A DNA stretch of 64,000 nt from Sepioteuthis lessoniana (lineage: Eukaryota; Mollusca; Cephalopoda; Myopsida; Loliginidae), in assembly GCA_963585895.1 (NCBI GenBank), contig OY757904.1, positions 5,666,526 through 5,730,525 of the forward strand, read 5' to 3'. Numbering within the stretch: the stretch's first letter is position 1; each line of letters begins with the position of its first letter. Position numbers and translations under genes: made by a program. This document shows, piece by piece, positions 22,711 through 35,964 of this stretch. The notes below the pieces were generated by a model. It was not told the DNA's origin. It made no database searches and was given only the letters and a program-made list of their open reading frames with translations.

Positions 22711-24036
22711 TGCATACTCCCCTTCCCTAAAAAGGGGGACCTCGGATTAGCCAAAAACTACCGAGGCATAACACTTACATCCATAGCTGCCAAAATCTAC
22801 AATGCCCTACTACGAAACCGCATAGAACCCAAAATCGACAACATACTTAGAAAAAACCAAAATGGCTTCCGAAGAAATAGATCTACGACCTCACAAATAC
22901 TAACCATCCGCAGAATCCTTGAAGGTGTACGGGCAAAGAACCTACAAGCGACATTAATATTTGTCGACTTTACCAAGGCTTTCGACTCCATTCACAGAGG
23001 AAAGATGGAACAAATCCTACTAGCGTACGGCATACCTAAAGAAACCGTAGCGGCAATAACGATTCTCTATAGAAACACTAAAGTAAAAGTACGATCACCA
23101 GATGGAGACACAGAATACTTCGACATTGTAGCAGGAGTACTACAAGGGGACACGCTGGCTCCGTATCTCTTTATCATTTGTCTAGACTACGTACTTAGAA
23201 CATCGATTGACAAAATCAAAGAGAATGGCTTCGAACTGACGAAGAAAAAAAGCAGAAGATATCCCGCAACAACAATTACCGACGCCGACTACGCCGATGA
23301 CATAGCGATACTGGCAAATACACCTGACCAAGCCGAAACACTTCTGCATAGCCTGGAACGAGCAGCAGCAAGCATAGGCCTCCATGTTAATGCACACAAA
23401 ACGGAATATATGTGCTATAACCAAACGGGGGACATCTCCACTCTAGAAGGAACCCCTCTTAAACTAGTAGACAAATTCACGTACCTAGGAAGCAGCGTCG
23501 AATCAACCGAAAAGGACATCGAAACGAGGTTAACGAAAGCATGGACAGCTATCAATAGGCTATCGACTATATGGAAATCAGACCTAACCGATAAAATGAA
23601 ACGCAGTTTCTTCCAGGCAGCGGTCACATCGATACTGCTATATGGATGCACTACATGGACGCTAACAAAACGGCTCGAGAAGAAACTAGATGGCAATTAC
23701 ACAAGAATGCTGCGTGCAATCCTCAACAAGTCCTGGCAGCAACACCCAACAAGACACCAACTGTACGGCCACCTGCCCCCTATCACGAAAACTATTCAAG
23801 TTAGGCGAACCAGACATGCAGGACATTGCTGGAGAAGCAGAGATGAACTCATAAGAGATGTACTCTTATGGATCCCTACACACGGCCGCGCAAAAGCAGG
23901 ACGACCAGCACGAACGTACATTCAGCAGCTGTGTGAGGATACAGGATGTTGTCCTGAAGACCTGCCTAGGGCGATGAACGATAGGGAGGAGTGGCGAGAG
24001 AGGGTCCGGGATATCCGTGCTGCCAGCACGATATGA
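22711..24036 (+). CDS. RTE-type LINE RT, open frame, 5'-truncated (copy 1)
   Basis: A 441-codon open frame without internal stops, beginning at the truncation edge next to (TA)n; the first Met is at 23,005, so it is not a natural start. Read from 22,711 it contains the TSIAAKI block, RT motif A (FVDFTKAFD, residues 84-92), motif B region (GVLQGDTLAPYLF) and the catalytic YADD (residues 194-197). It continues through NAHKTEYM, YLGSS, LLYGCTTWTLTK, LYGHLPPITK and RHAGHCWRS to ...RAASTI. The apurinic-type endonuclease expected at the N-terminus of RTE proteins is missing, so the copy is not autonomous. The TGA stop is the first unit of the GATGAT tail (to about 24,050). It is 98.9% identical to 43,217-44,542. 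Confidence 0.85.
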   Translation, partial: CILPFPKKGDLGLAKNYRGITLTSIAAKIYNALLRNRIEPKIDNILRKNQNGFRRNRSTTSQILTIRRILEGVRAKNLQATLIFVDFTKAFDSIHRGKMEQILLAYGIPKETVAAITILYRNTKVKVRSPDGDTEYFDIVAGVLQGDTLAPYLFIICLDYVLRTSIDKIKENGFELTKKKSRRYPATTITDADYADDIAILANTPDQAETLLHSLERAAASIGLHVNAHKTEYMCYNQTGDISTLEGTPLKLVDKFTYLGSSVESTEKDIETRLTKAWTAINRLSTIWKSDLTDKMKRSFFQAAVTSILLYGCTTWTLTKRLEKKLDGNYTRMLRAILNKSWQQHPTRHQLYGHLPPITKTIQVRRTRHAGHCWRSRDELIRDVLLWIPTHGRAKAGRPARTYIQQLCEDTGCCPEDLPRAMNDREEWRERVRDIRAASTI

Positions 24037-24069
24037 TGATGATGATGATATATACATATATTGCATTTC

Positions 24070-24252
24070 TCATAGCACTAATACCCTTGGGAAAGGTATG
24101 AATCTAAATATTTTCCCTCCAGCTATGGGTAAATAGTAGGGCAGACTAGGTTCTTTAGCCTTGGTGAGGCAACTAGTCTAGGAGAAGGAAAACTGTGATT
24201 TCAAACTTGTTAAAAATTGCCCTTGTGTCATATCCTGCCCGAGCAGAGGCGA
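24070..24252 (+). repeat. tRNA-SINE family B body fragment
   Basis: Blocks 'acccttgggaaaggtatgaa', 'ccagctatgggtaaatagta' and 'ggagaaggaaaactgtg' match the bodies of SINE copies at 24.7, 35.7 and 55.4 kb. The tRNA-like head is not present. A (TA)n tract follows at 24,255-24,282. Confidence 0.6.
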
Positions 24253-24283
<31 letters not shown>

Positions 24284-24285
<2 letters not shown>

Positions 24286-24690
24286 AATTTCATTAAACAT
24301 AATAGATATTTTATGTCTACATATTTTCTTCTTGGCCCGTTCAAATTACCGTATGACTTTTATCGTATTCGGGGGGGAATTGATTTATGTATTGTCAATG
24401 GTTGTATGTATCCCTAGTACATTCTGCCCGACTTTGAGCAATCATCAGGTAAGGATCTATTACAAAAGTGATGTAACTTTTGTTTTAGTATATTACTACT
24501 ATGTAAGAGCGTCTTTACCATTGAAGATTATGACGTTTGCTTTTAAATGGGTTTCTATAACCTATACAACTATGGACAAAACATAAATCAATTCCCCCCG
24601 AATACAATAAAAGTAATACGGGAATTCGAACGGATCCAGAAGAAAATATGTAGACATAAAATGTCTATTATGTTTAATGAAATTTGTACT
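24284..24690. repeat. Penelope-like terminus arranged as inverted repeat
   Basis: Left part (24,284-24,565, minus orientation) and right part (24,585-24,690, plus orientation) are inverted copies of the same Penelope 3' terminus. Arms of about 100 bases pair at 24,284-24,390 and 24,587-24,688 (shared blocks: 'aatttcattaaacataatag', 'tatgtctacatattttcttc', 'cgggggggaattgattta'). The left part also matches the non-coding end of the copy at 44.6-44.9 kb ('tctgcccgactttgagcaat', 'catcaggtaaggat'). No protein is encoded. Confidence 0.7.
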
Positions 24691-24714
24691 AACGGAAATT
24701 AACAAGTTTGAATA

Positions 24715-24843
24715 CAAAGTTTTCCGTCTCCAAGACCGTTTGCTATACCAAGGCAAAAAAGCCCTGTCTGCTCTACCATTTACTCATAGTTGGAGGGAGA
24801 ATAATTGTATTCATACCTTTCCCAAGGGTATTAGCGATATGTA
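24715..24843 (-). repeat. tRNA-SINE family B fragment, minus
   Basis: The complement of the SINE body: 'gttttccgtctccaagacc', 'tctgctctaccatttactca', 'attcatacctttcccaaggg'. It abuts the RTE fragment that starts at 24,846. Confidence 0.6.
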
Positions 24844-24845
24844 AA

Positions 24846-25655
24846 TTGATAGACCTAATAAAAGAAAATGGCTTAACATTAAAAAAAAAAGAAAAGAAAA
24901 GAAGCAGATGATATTGCGCAGAAACTATAACGGGCGCCAACAATGCAGATGACACTCTGCTTCTTGCAAATACACCTACCCAAGCTGAATCCTTGCTGCA
25001 TAGCCTGGAGCAGGCAGCAGGAGACATTGACCTCCACGTGAATGCGGACAAAACAAAGTACGAATTTTAATCAAGAAGGAGCAATATCCACTCTAAATGT
25101 CAGTTCTCTGAAATTAGCGGACAAGTTCACGTACCCCAGCAGCAGCGTCTCATCTTCTGAAAGAGATATCAATATACGCCCAGCGAAGGCGTGGACTGCT
25201 ATCGATTGCCTATCGATCATATGGAAGTCTGATCTATTCGATAAAATAAAAAGGGATTGAGTGAATACTACTGTACGGATGCACCACATTGAAACTGGCA
25301 AAATGCGTAGAGAATAAGCTACACAGTAACTGCACAAAAATGCTACGAACAATTCCAGAAAGTGAAAGCCCACGAAACAACAGCAGTACGGCAATTACCC
25401 ACCCCATCACTAAAACCAACCAAAAATGACGAACAGGAGATGTGAGACACTGCTGGAGAAGCAAGATCGAAATCATAACAGATTTTCTCCCATGGACTCA
25501 TTCACATGGACGTGCCAGAGTTGGTAGACTAACAAGAACTTACCTACAACGCCTCTGTGCTGGAAGACCTGTCGCGAGCGATGGATGAAAGAGACGAATG
25601 GAGAGAGAGTCAGAGAAATCCGTACAAGCAGCGTGACATGATGATGATGATGATA
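24846..25655 (+). pseudogene. RTE-type LINE, decayed 5'-truncated copy
   Basis: Begins at IDLIKENGLTLKKK, downstream of RT motif B. YADD appears as NADDTLLLANTP, then QAESLLHSLEQAAGDIDLHVNADK in one frame. DKFTYPSSSVSSSERDINIR and AWTAIDCLSIIWKSDLFDKI follow at 25,110-25,255. The C-terminal blocks are in other frames and it ends with the GATGAT tail at about 25,640-25,655. Multiple frameshifts make it a pseudogene. Confidence 0.75.
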
Positions 25656-25830
25656 TCTTATATTTATTCTATACTAAAAGCTTTAAGTATATTAGTAAGG
25701 TACTCGCTATTTTATCTTCAATTTCACAAAATGCAATCCATCCATCCCATTTTTCTTATTCAATAATTTCTAATGAGTTGGTTGATTCATGATTTATTTT
25801 GTTGATTTTTTCTAGAAACTGATGGTGTTC

Positions 25831-25833
<3 letters not shown>

Positions 25834-25910
<77 letters not shown>

Positions 25911-25921
25911 AGAGAGAGAGA
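25834..25921. repeat. (TA)n(TG)n(AG)n microsatellite
   Basis: About 22 TA units, about 15 TG units, then AG units. The surrounding 25,660-25,833 and 25,925-26,100 are unassigned. Confidence 0.95.
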
Positions 25922-26099
25922 GACAATGATCTAAATTTTAATAGTGTAGTTACAGACAACCACCAAGCGTTAAATCTGTGTCTACGCTATTAGAACTTAG
26001 GTCTACATATGATCCATGACCGATAATGAACAGTCTTTCTTTATGAGTATAGCAAACAGTATAACTATATTACTAATAAGATTTATGTGTGTATATGTG

Positions 26100-26285
26100 T
26101 TCAAAGGGTATCAAAACTGAAGCTGCATTTACCAAGACGAAAATGAACACTGAATAGAACGTTAATTTGTACCAAAATAGTCCCCCTTCACGTTCAACAC
26201 AAATTCCAGTGAGTTTTTCATTGTTCTCAGGACCGCTGAAACTTCTTTTTTGAAATAGAATGAAACTGTGCCGTCTTATTTTTAT
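26100..26285 (-). pseudogene. Possible mariner C-terminal fragment
   Basis: On the minus strand a stretch reads EFVLNVKGDYFGT after a FKKEVSAVLRT-like block, resembling the CVxxxGDYFE end of mariner transposases. There is no terminal repeat or other domain. The stretch 26,286-26,630 is unassigned and contains a short AT run near 26,410. Confidence 0.3.
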
Positions 26286-26633
26286 ATAGATATTGTATAC
26301 ATTTTCAAAACTTACTCTTGTGGTTAATTATCAGTTTCGGAAACGCTACAAAATCACAGAAACCAAGATCTGTGAACTTCCATTCTTTATACTTTGTGAT
26401 ACATCGTCTTATATATATATATATAAACATTTTAAAATGTTCACATCAGGTCAAGACGGTCACTTGAAGTTTCACGTGAACCAAGCCAAGTCCAGCAGAT
26501 GTTATTATATAATAACGAAGACGATTACCCTTACATGTATATGGAAGAACAATTTCAAAACAAACCTAACAAATTAGTCTGGAGATACATGCTATAACAT
26601 AATTTATTTTGATGCTTACACTTCAACCCTAAC

Positions 26634-26841
26634 ACCTCCTTAGGGGGGGCGCTAATCCTTTTCCTTGATACTCCACTTTACCCTTGATACGTACCCTATT
26701 ATGTGGAATGTTAAGTAAGGAGGTATCAAGTACCATTTTTTTAGTCTTTGGTAGGACTCGAGCTGAGATTAAACCCCGGTCTCCTGGGCTTCTGGCAAAC
26801 ACTCAACCAATTACGCTAATGGACCAGTTGGTCCACTTGAC
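26634..26841 (-). repeat. tRNA-derived SINE, family A, minus copy
   Basis: On the minus strand the head reads 'gtccattagcgtaattggtt' + 'gagtgtttgcc' (A-box region) and 'ccggggtttaatctc' (B-box region), then the body ends in the complement of 'gatactccactttaccc'. This matches the family at 6,371-6,612 head to tail. The stretch 26,845-27,165 holds nothing recognised. Confidence 0.75.
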
Positions 26842-27164
26842 AATAAACTTGGACACTTTACAGAGGAAGGACTCGGTGCAGTTCAGAAAAAAATTAAAAG
26901 TAGAAAACCTGTAGACCTCTACAAAATACTTCCAGAAGTATAGTAGACGAGGAAATTTAGTAACGGTGAGCGAGCTAGGTTAACAGATGTTTACTAGTGA
27001 TTTCCATTCTTATTAGGAGCTCTTTACTTCAGATCTTCAATCTATATTGAACTGTGTGAATGAGAATGTAAACTTAAATTCACAACAAGTGTTTGAAACA
27101 AAAATTATACAAACTAAAATTCTCTTATACGCAAGGGATCAAAATTGATTATTTTACCATTCCT

Positions 27165-27905
27165 ATTGTGAAAATATACATCTAACGGTTACAAACATAA
27201 AAGAGAGAGATAAGTATTATATTTTTATATTCTCTTATGGAGTTTATATTCTTCCGTCGAGAAATATATTTTACTTTAAGTCAAAGACACTGAAAAGTGA
27301 TGTCAACATACTTATAGGAAAGGTATGGACTGCTAGCGACTGGTTGTCGAGCATATTGACATCCAATTTCTGCGATAAAATAAAACGGAATTCTTCCAAT
27401 CTTTATAGCCGTATCAGTACTATTGTATGATTGAACCACGTAAGCTTTAACGAAGCGATTGGAGAAAAAGCGAGACGGGAACTAGAAAACAAAGCTGCGT
27501 TCCTTAACGCAGCAAGCAACAAAACAGCAGCTGTACAGCCACTTGCCTCCCACCTTACAAACTATCAATATAAGACAAGCAAGATATGCTACATGAAGGA
27601 CACTGTAAAAACAAACTCACAAACAACATTATCCTAAGGAGTCCTAAGCATAAATAATTGCTTCTCATTTCTTAAATCATCCATATTAGATGAACGAGAC
27701 AAACTGGGAACTGATGGAGAAATAGACACTTGATGTTTTCTTATGGGTTCCTATGCATGGATACACCAATATTTGCCAACCAAATACTTATATTCATCAG
27801 CTCTGTACGAATACTGGATGCCATCTAGAAGACCTAACAAAATTGATAGTTGATAGGGACGGATGATGAGCGAGAGAGAAAGGAATATGTGCGATCAGAG
27901 AGACT

Positions 27906-27952
<47 letters not shown>

Positions 27953-27953
27953 T
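27165..27953 (+). pseudogene. RTE-type LINE relic with long GAT tail
   Basis: From about 27,300 it follows the family at the nucleotide level (the AWTAI..LSI block, DKIKR, LYGCTTW replaced by LYD.TT). An inserted block lies at about 27,560-27,680 ('aaaacaaactcacaaacaac'), after which the family resumes near 27,685 and reaches the tail, (GAT)15 at 27,908-27,952. The first 90 bases (27,165-27,255) are not RTE sequence but are shared with the inverted relative at 34.4-34.9 kb. Confidence 0.65.
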
Positions 27954-27954
27954 A

Positions 27955-28571
27955 TTGGCACATTAGCAACCTTGCCATACAGCTTATAAGTTTCGTCTTT
28001 CAAGTTGGATGTTACATTCAGAAAATGTATCTATTATAAATCTTTTGACATCTCAATACATAGGGTATATTTCCAAAAGAATTCTATTAGATCTTTACTA
28101 GACTTTTCTATGTCTAATGCAGTTAGTTTTAAGATAATCAAGCAATTTAAAAAGTTTAACTCATCTATCATAATCCACACACTTTCAAAAACCATCGCTC
28201 CATTAAAATCCCACTTGCCTATGTCGAACTAGCCATTCACCCCTGTTTTTATTTAGAGTGGGGTCTCCATGTCGTCTTTCTGGTATATGATATGGTCCTT
28301 TGTCAGTGTTTTATTGTTTTATTTGCCCTTCATCTACTTTAACGAACTCTGTCCAATAGATTTTTAAGATTTAGGATCTATCACTTATTACGACAGCAAA
28401 TATGGTTAACCCTGACAAAGTCGTTGCACTTATAAATTATCTTAAAGACAGTTTTATCTTTCGAAACTAAAAGACCTAAAATATTCAGAGGTTTAAAATA
28501 GGACCAGAAAGTTGCTTAAAATTTCAGGTAGAGCAATCCTTGATTATCAGATGGTGAGAAAGATCATTTGC

Positions 28572-28572
<1 letters not shown>
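27955..28572. other. Unassigned sequence
   Basis: AT-rich, without motif. The short open frame at 28,005-28,232 has no recognisable features. Confidence 0.4.

Positions 28573-28641
<69 letters not shown>
28573..28641. repeat. (TA)n(TG)n microsatellite
   Basis: About 9 TA units then about 25 TG units. The following 28,645-29,585 is unassigned. Confidence 0.95.
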
Positions 28642-28644
<3 letters not shown>

Positions 28645-29589
28645 CTGCATTTTGTCGGAATTTCTTTGGTGAAGAATCATCATTAGAGAATAAGTATAAG
28701 GAGATATACCCAAACAGCAAAATGAGAATACTCTAAAATCGTGGATTCAATTAAGTTTCCAATTTGAAATTCCGAGATAATTACAAAACACGGTAGTCTC
28801 CAATAGAAAACCTTACAAAATATTATCAAGGCGACGACAACGGTCCAAATAAATCGGAAGATTCTATTTTACCAGGTCACAGAATATTCTATTCTATCGA
28901 CAAAAGAATCTTATATCAGAGAATGCTTTTATCGTGTCACTTAATAAATATATGTCATCTTTTGTTCAAGACATCGAGATAGAAATACAGAGAAATAAAG
29001 CAACGTCAATGAGTGTAAATTCAAAGTGAACACGATTGCCATGTCATTATAAATATCAAAATTTGTATTGAACCAAAACAAAAAGCAACTAAGCTGCAAT
29101 TCAAGCATTTAATATTCCCATTCCGCAATATACTCAACGTTAGAGGTGACTGAATCACATCTTCCGGAAGAAAAAGTAAAACATTCACTATTTAACTCAA
29201 TCATCATCATTTTTTTTTTTCATAATTTCATCTGGGTGTTTAAATTTCTGTACCAAAATTTCAATATCTTTTCGGTTAAATAATTGATTGATGGGCCTCT
29301 AATTTTTCCACATGTCAGGTATGACTACCAATTTAGACACACAGCTGTTTTTGAATCCTGAACAATATGTCAGTTCCCGAGATTATGAATTTGCACCTGT
29401 ACCCACCTGTGCAAGGTTTCATGGAATATATTAGTTACCCACACAGCATACCTCCCTTTGATTGCATTGATTTTTTTCAGATGTAATAGAAAAATGCTTA
29501 TTAACTGGGCATAAATATCGCCGCAAGAGTAACCAAAATACCATGTTGAACACAAAGTCAGACTGACTTAGGGACTTCTGCTCCTACTT

Positions 29590-29765
29590 TACTCCTGTAC
29601 TGTAAGTTATCCTGTCACGATGGTAGAAGGATTGAATTCATTGTCTTTTCCCAAGACAAGTTTCCTTTGTCAAGGCTAGATGGCACAGTCTAGCCTACTG
29701 TATATCCATAGTGGAGAAGATTCATATTTTTCCCGATAGTACTAAAGTGAATTGAAACACAAGGA
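29590..29765 (-). repeat. Diverged SINE-like fragment
   Basis: 'ttttcccaagacaagtttcc', 'aaggctagatggcacagtct' and 'ccatagtggagaagattcat' resemble, in minus orientation, the family B SINE body with many changes. A second weakly similar block follows at about 29,800-29,860. The head is not identified. Confidence 0.35.
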
Positions 29766-30236
29766 ACCTCATCCAGAATTTATCTTGGTTTTCTTTCTTC
29801 AAGATAGGTTTCCCTTACCAAAACTAAATGGCCCAGTTTAGCTTTACGAATAAGTGAATAACAGATGGATTCATTCATTTTTTAGTGAAATTTTCAGGCA
29901 GTGAAACGCAAAGAATTTTGTTCAGAATTTGGTCTTGTCTCAATGATAATTATTACGTTGACACCCAAACCTGAACTAAGCTGTGTTATTCACATTTGCT
30001 ATTTCTTCAATACAACTCCTACATGGGGTCTATTCTCTCCAAAATTCAACCTTACGTCGTTTCATTTGACCTGCTACAAGGAGGCTTTCTTTTACAATTA
30101 CATCTTCTGACTTCCTCATTCCATGTCATCACTTCTCTGAGACAATACCCCACATTATTTATTCCCTTTTCTTTATTACTTTCTGTTTATATGTATAAAT
30201 TATTAGGACGCTTGCTCTATTCACTGTGTAGATATA

Positions 30237-31234
<998 letters not shown>

Positions 31235-31495
31235 GTAGCCGCATTAATATATAAACCATGTATTTAGGCATATAGGACAAATCGTGAATTTAGCATGAAA
31301 TATGTTAGAAAAATAAAATTATGTATCTTTTTTTTTAAACACCTTGCATTTATCTTAAGATGTAGCTACATGTGAAAATCTTTGTACCAATTGTTTTGCA
31401 TATATCTACAACTATACGAAGTGAAATTCTTGTTCATATAAAATTTTTCCTGCCTATTGTATTTTCTACAGCAGCGACATCAATGCAATCATTCA

Positions 31496-32110
<615 letters not shown>

Positions 32111-34385
32111 CAGCCGTGCTTTTATCGATTGTCCATCTCTTCATATCTCTTAAAAATTCACTGTCACAATATCAAGCACTTCACTGTTTCTGAATCAGGA
32201 TATCGACGAAGATGATGACAATCGAAATTAGGAATTTCGCAGCAAAAGTATAGAATTTATTTTCCAGTCAAATAGAGAAATAATAGATGCAAAATTCTGC
32301 CTTTTAGTAGTGGCAGGCTGGATCTCAGGAATATTTCTCTTTAGACGTTTTTCTATCTTCATGAAAGCGACGACATTTGCGATGAATAATCATCTTTCCA
32401 AAGTGGGATGTTTTGTGTTTTTGTAAGTCTTTAAAATTTTTTCTCCCCGTGTAATTAAGCAAATTAGATTAGATTTAGAACGTCACTTTTCACTTAGTCT
32501 TCACAATTGGTGTTGTGGAAATGTCACCCAAAACTGTTTTCTCCTGAATCGGCCACAATAATCACAAAATGAATCTCCATCTCAACTCGACCACAGTTAA
32601 GTTATATTTGAATAAACCTTAAAATAAAGTAATTATATTGATCATATCTGATTACAAATACAATCGAATTTCGTGGGGGCCAAATGACGCAGCAGTATTC
32701 CATAAGTTCTTTTATGTCCATGTTGTCCCTTAACAAAATATATTCCATGGAAAGTTTTTGTTTTTATTATTAAAGTTATAACTGTGGAATCAAGAAAAAT
32801 TACGGCAGAACTTTCACAACGTGTCAGTTTGTTTTCCTCTTAATCAATTCAAAGTTTACAAACCTGGTCTCTTCGAGGGTGATTCGAAAATTTTGCAATA
32901 TTTCGGTGCATGATGGTTTGAAATAAATCACAAAGTCTCGGAAGCAACCAAAAATTTTGTTGTGCAAAAGGTGAAGACGCAGTTGACACTGTACAGTAAT
33001 CAAATGGTTGAAGAAATTTCTCTTGGTTTGCAAGAACTTCGTGGATTAAGCAAAGTCATATCAACCAAACACTGTAGATTCCGGATCGTGCTCCAATTCA
33101 CAGCGGCAAATCTAACAAGTAACACTTAGTATCAGGTGAGCTCAATATCTCACAGTCATCTTGACGGCCTCCGCAAAGCAGTTCTTAATCTATCCAGCTG
33201 CAAAAAATATCAAATAAAATAGAATTGGTTCTTCATAGAAGATTTTATCCAAGGAATTATTCGTTTTCAACACTTACATCACATTTTTTACTTCACGCCA
33301 ATTCTTAGATACCGGTTATTTCATAACGAAAGAAGGTATAAACAAGTAAAAAAATATTCTTCTCATTATATATTCACCCAATAACAACTTACATCTTAAT
33401 ATTCAGCTTTCAACCATCCATAGTATATATACAAGTTATACAACATTTTTATAAAGAAAATACCTACTAGAAACGCCCCAGAAACACAAACTTTCAACAC
33501 CAGCCGATTAACTACGTCAAAATCCAACTTATATCTTTACAAAAACTAAAAATATATGATCAGCAAATAAACTCGAGCAAATAAACCTCAATTTACAAGG
33601 GCAAGGATATGACGTTCACATCTAATTTAATAAGCTTGCTTCAAACATAAATCAGAAATAGATGCATAAAACATATGGTTTCACTAGGAGGATAATCAAC
33701 CAGTTAATGTCAACGGGTAATCTTTTATGGTTGTCTAAGAATCATTTTCCTCTAAAATGCAAATATCACTGATAGATAGATAGAAAGATAGACTAAAATA
33801 GTATTTTATCCAGAGAGAATACTGGAGAGAAGTATATAAACATCAAGAGAGAATACAAAGAAAAAAGTTGCAGTATTATTAGAGGAATGGAAAAATCATT
33901 TCAAGCAGTAACGGCATTTTTTTCAGATGGGGGGATAAAAAAAACCAAAAGAAAGTGCCGGAAGCAGTCTTTTTTCATGTTCTTTCGTCTTTCAGATGCC
34001 GTGTGCATTTTAGCAAAATTATTTTATTCTGATAATGCGGCTAGCATCAACAATTACCAATGAGGCTTAGAGAAAACAAAATGTGTTACGTAAACAATGG
34101 AATAAGCAAAAAACGGTCTATATCAAGAATTAGTAATTGACTGTTTGTATGTATTCTATAGACAGGTAAACTGTTTGATGTAGATATGGCAACTTTAGTA
34201 AACATTTTTATTGACTCTATGGGAAATTCTTAATCTAACAATTACTACTCGCGTGTAAAACTGGGTTCCTACCGAGAGTAGATCTTCAACAATTAACAAT
34301 AACTAATGAAAAGCCAAGTTGCTGCCGGAAGTGCTAAATTGTCAAGAATTCATAGTGCCAAACTTCGAAAAATTCTCTGATAATA
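32111..34385. other. Long stretch without recognised features
   Basis: AT-rich, lacking microsatellites apart from GATA units near 33,773-33,790. Short open frames show no motifs. This is one of the few stretches of more than 2 kb not explained by repeats, but I see no sign of a gene. Confidence 0.45.
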
Positions 34386-34905
34386 ATTATTCAAATTTAA
34401 CTCACAAAGATAACGTTGTTTGTGAGTTAGTTCTTACTATTCTAACAGTGCCCTCATGCAGCATATCGTACTTGTCTGGTGGTGAGATGGGAGGCAAGTG
34501 GCTGTACAGCTGCTGTTTTGTTGCTTGCTGCTTTAAGGATTTGTTCAAAACACAGCTTCTTCTTTTAGTTCCCATCTCACTTTTTCTCCAATCGCTTCGT
34601 TAAAGTTTACGTGGTTCAATCATACAATAGTACTGATACGGCTATAAAGATTGGAAGATTTCTGTTTTATTTTATTGCAGAGATTAGATGTCTATATGCT
34701 TGACAACCAGTCGCTAGCAGTCCATACCTTTTCTATGAGTATGTTCACATCGCTTTTCAGAGTCACCCATTCTTTTAAAGTAAAATATATTTCTCGACAA
34801 GACTCTTGTTTTGTTTTTTTTTACGTAAGAATATAAACTCCTTTAGATAATATAATGGTATAATGATTATCTCTTTTATGTTTGTAACAGTTAGATGTAA
34901 ATTTG
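34386..34905 (-). pseudogene. RTE-type LINE relic, inverted relative of 27.2 kb
   Basis: The minus strand matches 27,165-27,650 throughout, including non-RTE flanking sequence ('gttacaaacataaaagaga', 'gagtttatattctt', 'gagaaatatattttac'). It also has the shared novel block 'aactcacaaacaac' and the RTE-derived core ('gcgattggagaaaaag', 'agcaacaaaacagcagctgt'). No open frame. The 3' GATGAT tail is not present. Confidence 0.65.
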
Positions 34906-35730
34906 GAGGTCTGAAGTTGGGTTCTCCAATGAGAAACTAACTTGCTAACGATTACTCCAAGCAAGGCATTCCATGCGAACAAAAGTTTAAAATTTGATTT
35001 ATAGTTCTTCTTTAACTTTGAAAGTGAGATAAGCAAAACTGAAATGAAAATATCCTGAACAATCCTTCTAAATGGTATTTATTTAATGAGGATAAACATT
35101 TTAATTTAAGCTTAATGAATTCTATAAAAGCAAAATTCGAAATGTTATATTTTCTTAGCACAAAAATGTTTTAAAAAGATCAAAGTTGGTTTAAATAAGA
35201 CTAAAAAGTCATCTTAAAAGACAAACTGTCGAAGTCCTCGTAGCATAAACTGTGTTCGGCCTTTGTGATTCAAACAGTCTGTAATTTAATGCCAAGAAAG
35301 TTGTAACCAACAGATGTTGACCATTTCTTTGTTTGGGAAAACTTGAACTAAGAAGATTTATTCACAAAATACTTTTTTTATACATCTGCCATAAAAAAAA
35401 TAACGAATTCTAATAGCATAAGAATTTACAATGAGATATCTTAGCAGTTACCAACATTTTGTTGTTGTTGTTGTTGTGTTGTTGACAGACAAATATAGTT
35501 GTATTCATACTAGTAATAAATTGAATAGGATAACTTGAAATCTATACACAGAAATATTTTGACACGTGAAATATTTTCAGATATGCATTAAAAGCATATT
35601 AGTATATACAAGATATATGTTTAAAGTAAATAGATTCATACTTTAAACTACTGCATATAATAAATTCATGTTAAAAGTCATGCATTTACCATCCCGTCTA
35701 CCACGTCCTGGATGTGACACAAGGCCAGTT
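34906..35730. other. Unassigned sequence
   Basis: AT-rich with a short (TTG)6 at about 35,460-35,478. Nothing else is recognised. Confidence 0.4.
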
Positions 35731-35731
35731 A

Positions 35732-35962
35732 TTAAGTGGATCGAAGTTGGTTGGAATTTACAGTTTTCCTTCTCCAAGAATAGAGTCCAAGCAAGGCAAG
35801 AGGACCCAGTCTGCTCTACTATTTACTCATAGCTTGGAGTAAAACAGATTGATTCATACCTTTCCCAAGTGATGTCACAAGTAAACAACCTCATCAAGGA
35901 TTTGAACTCAGTCACCAATTTCATTTTCTACGACGATAACCGTTACTCTAAGCGCGACTCAA
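35732..35962 (-). repeat. tRNA-derived SINE, family B, minus copy
   Basis: On the minus strand the head has an A-box-like 'gcgcttagagtaacgg' and a B-box-like 'gagttcaaatcc'. The body follows ('cacttgggaaaggtatgaa', 'gctatgagtaaatagtagag', 'gagaaggaaaactgtaaatt'). This is the most complete family B head in the window. Confidence 0.7.
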
Positions 35963-35964
35963 AA

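Noticed and set aside
23182..23696. Antisense open frames over the RTE copies (also 43,688-44,202)
   Set aside because: Shadows of the RT frame on the other strand; identical in both copies only because the element is.
27908..27953. (GAT)n run as a poly-His/poly-Asp coding repeat or CRISPR-like array
   Set aside because: It is the expanded 3' tail of an RTE copy; no spacers and no gene.
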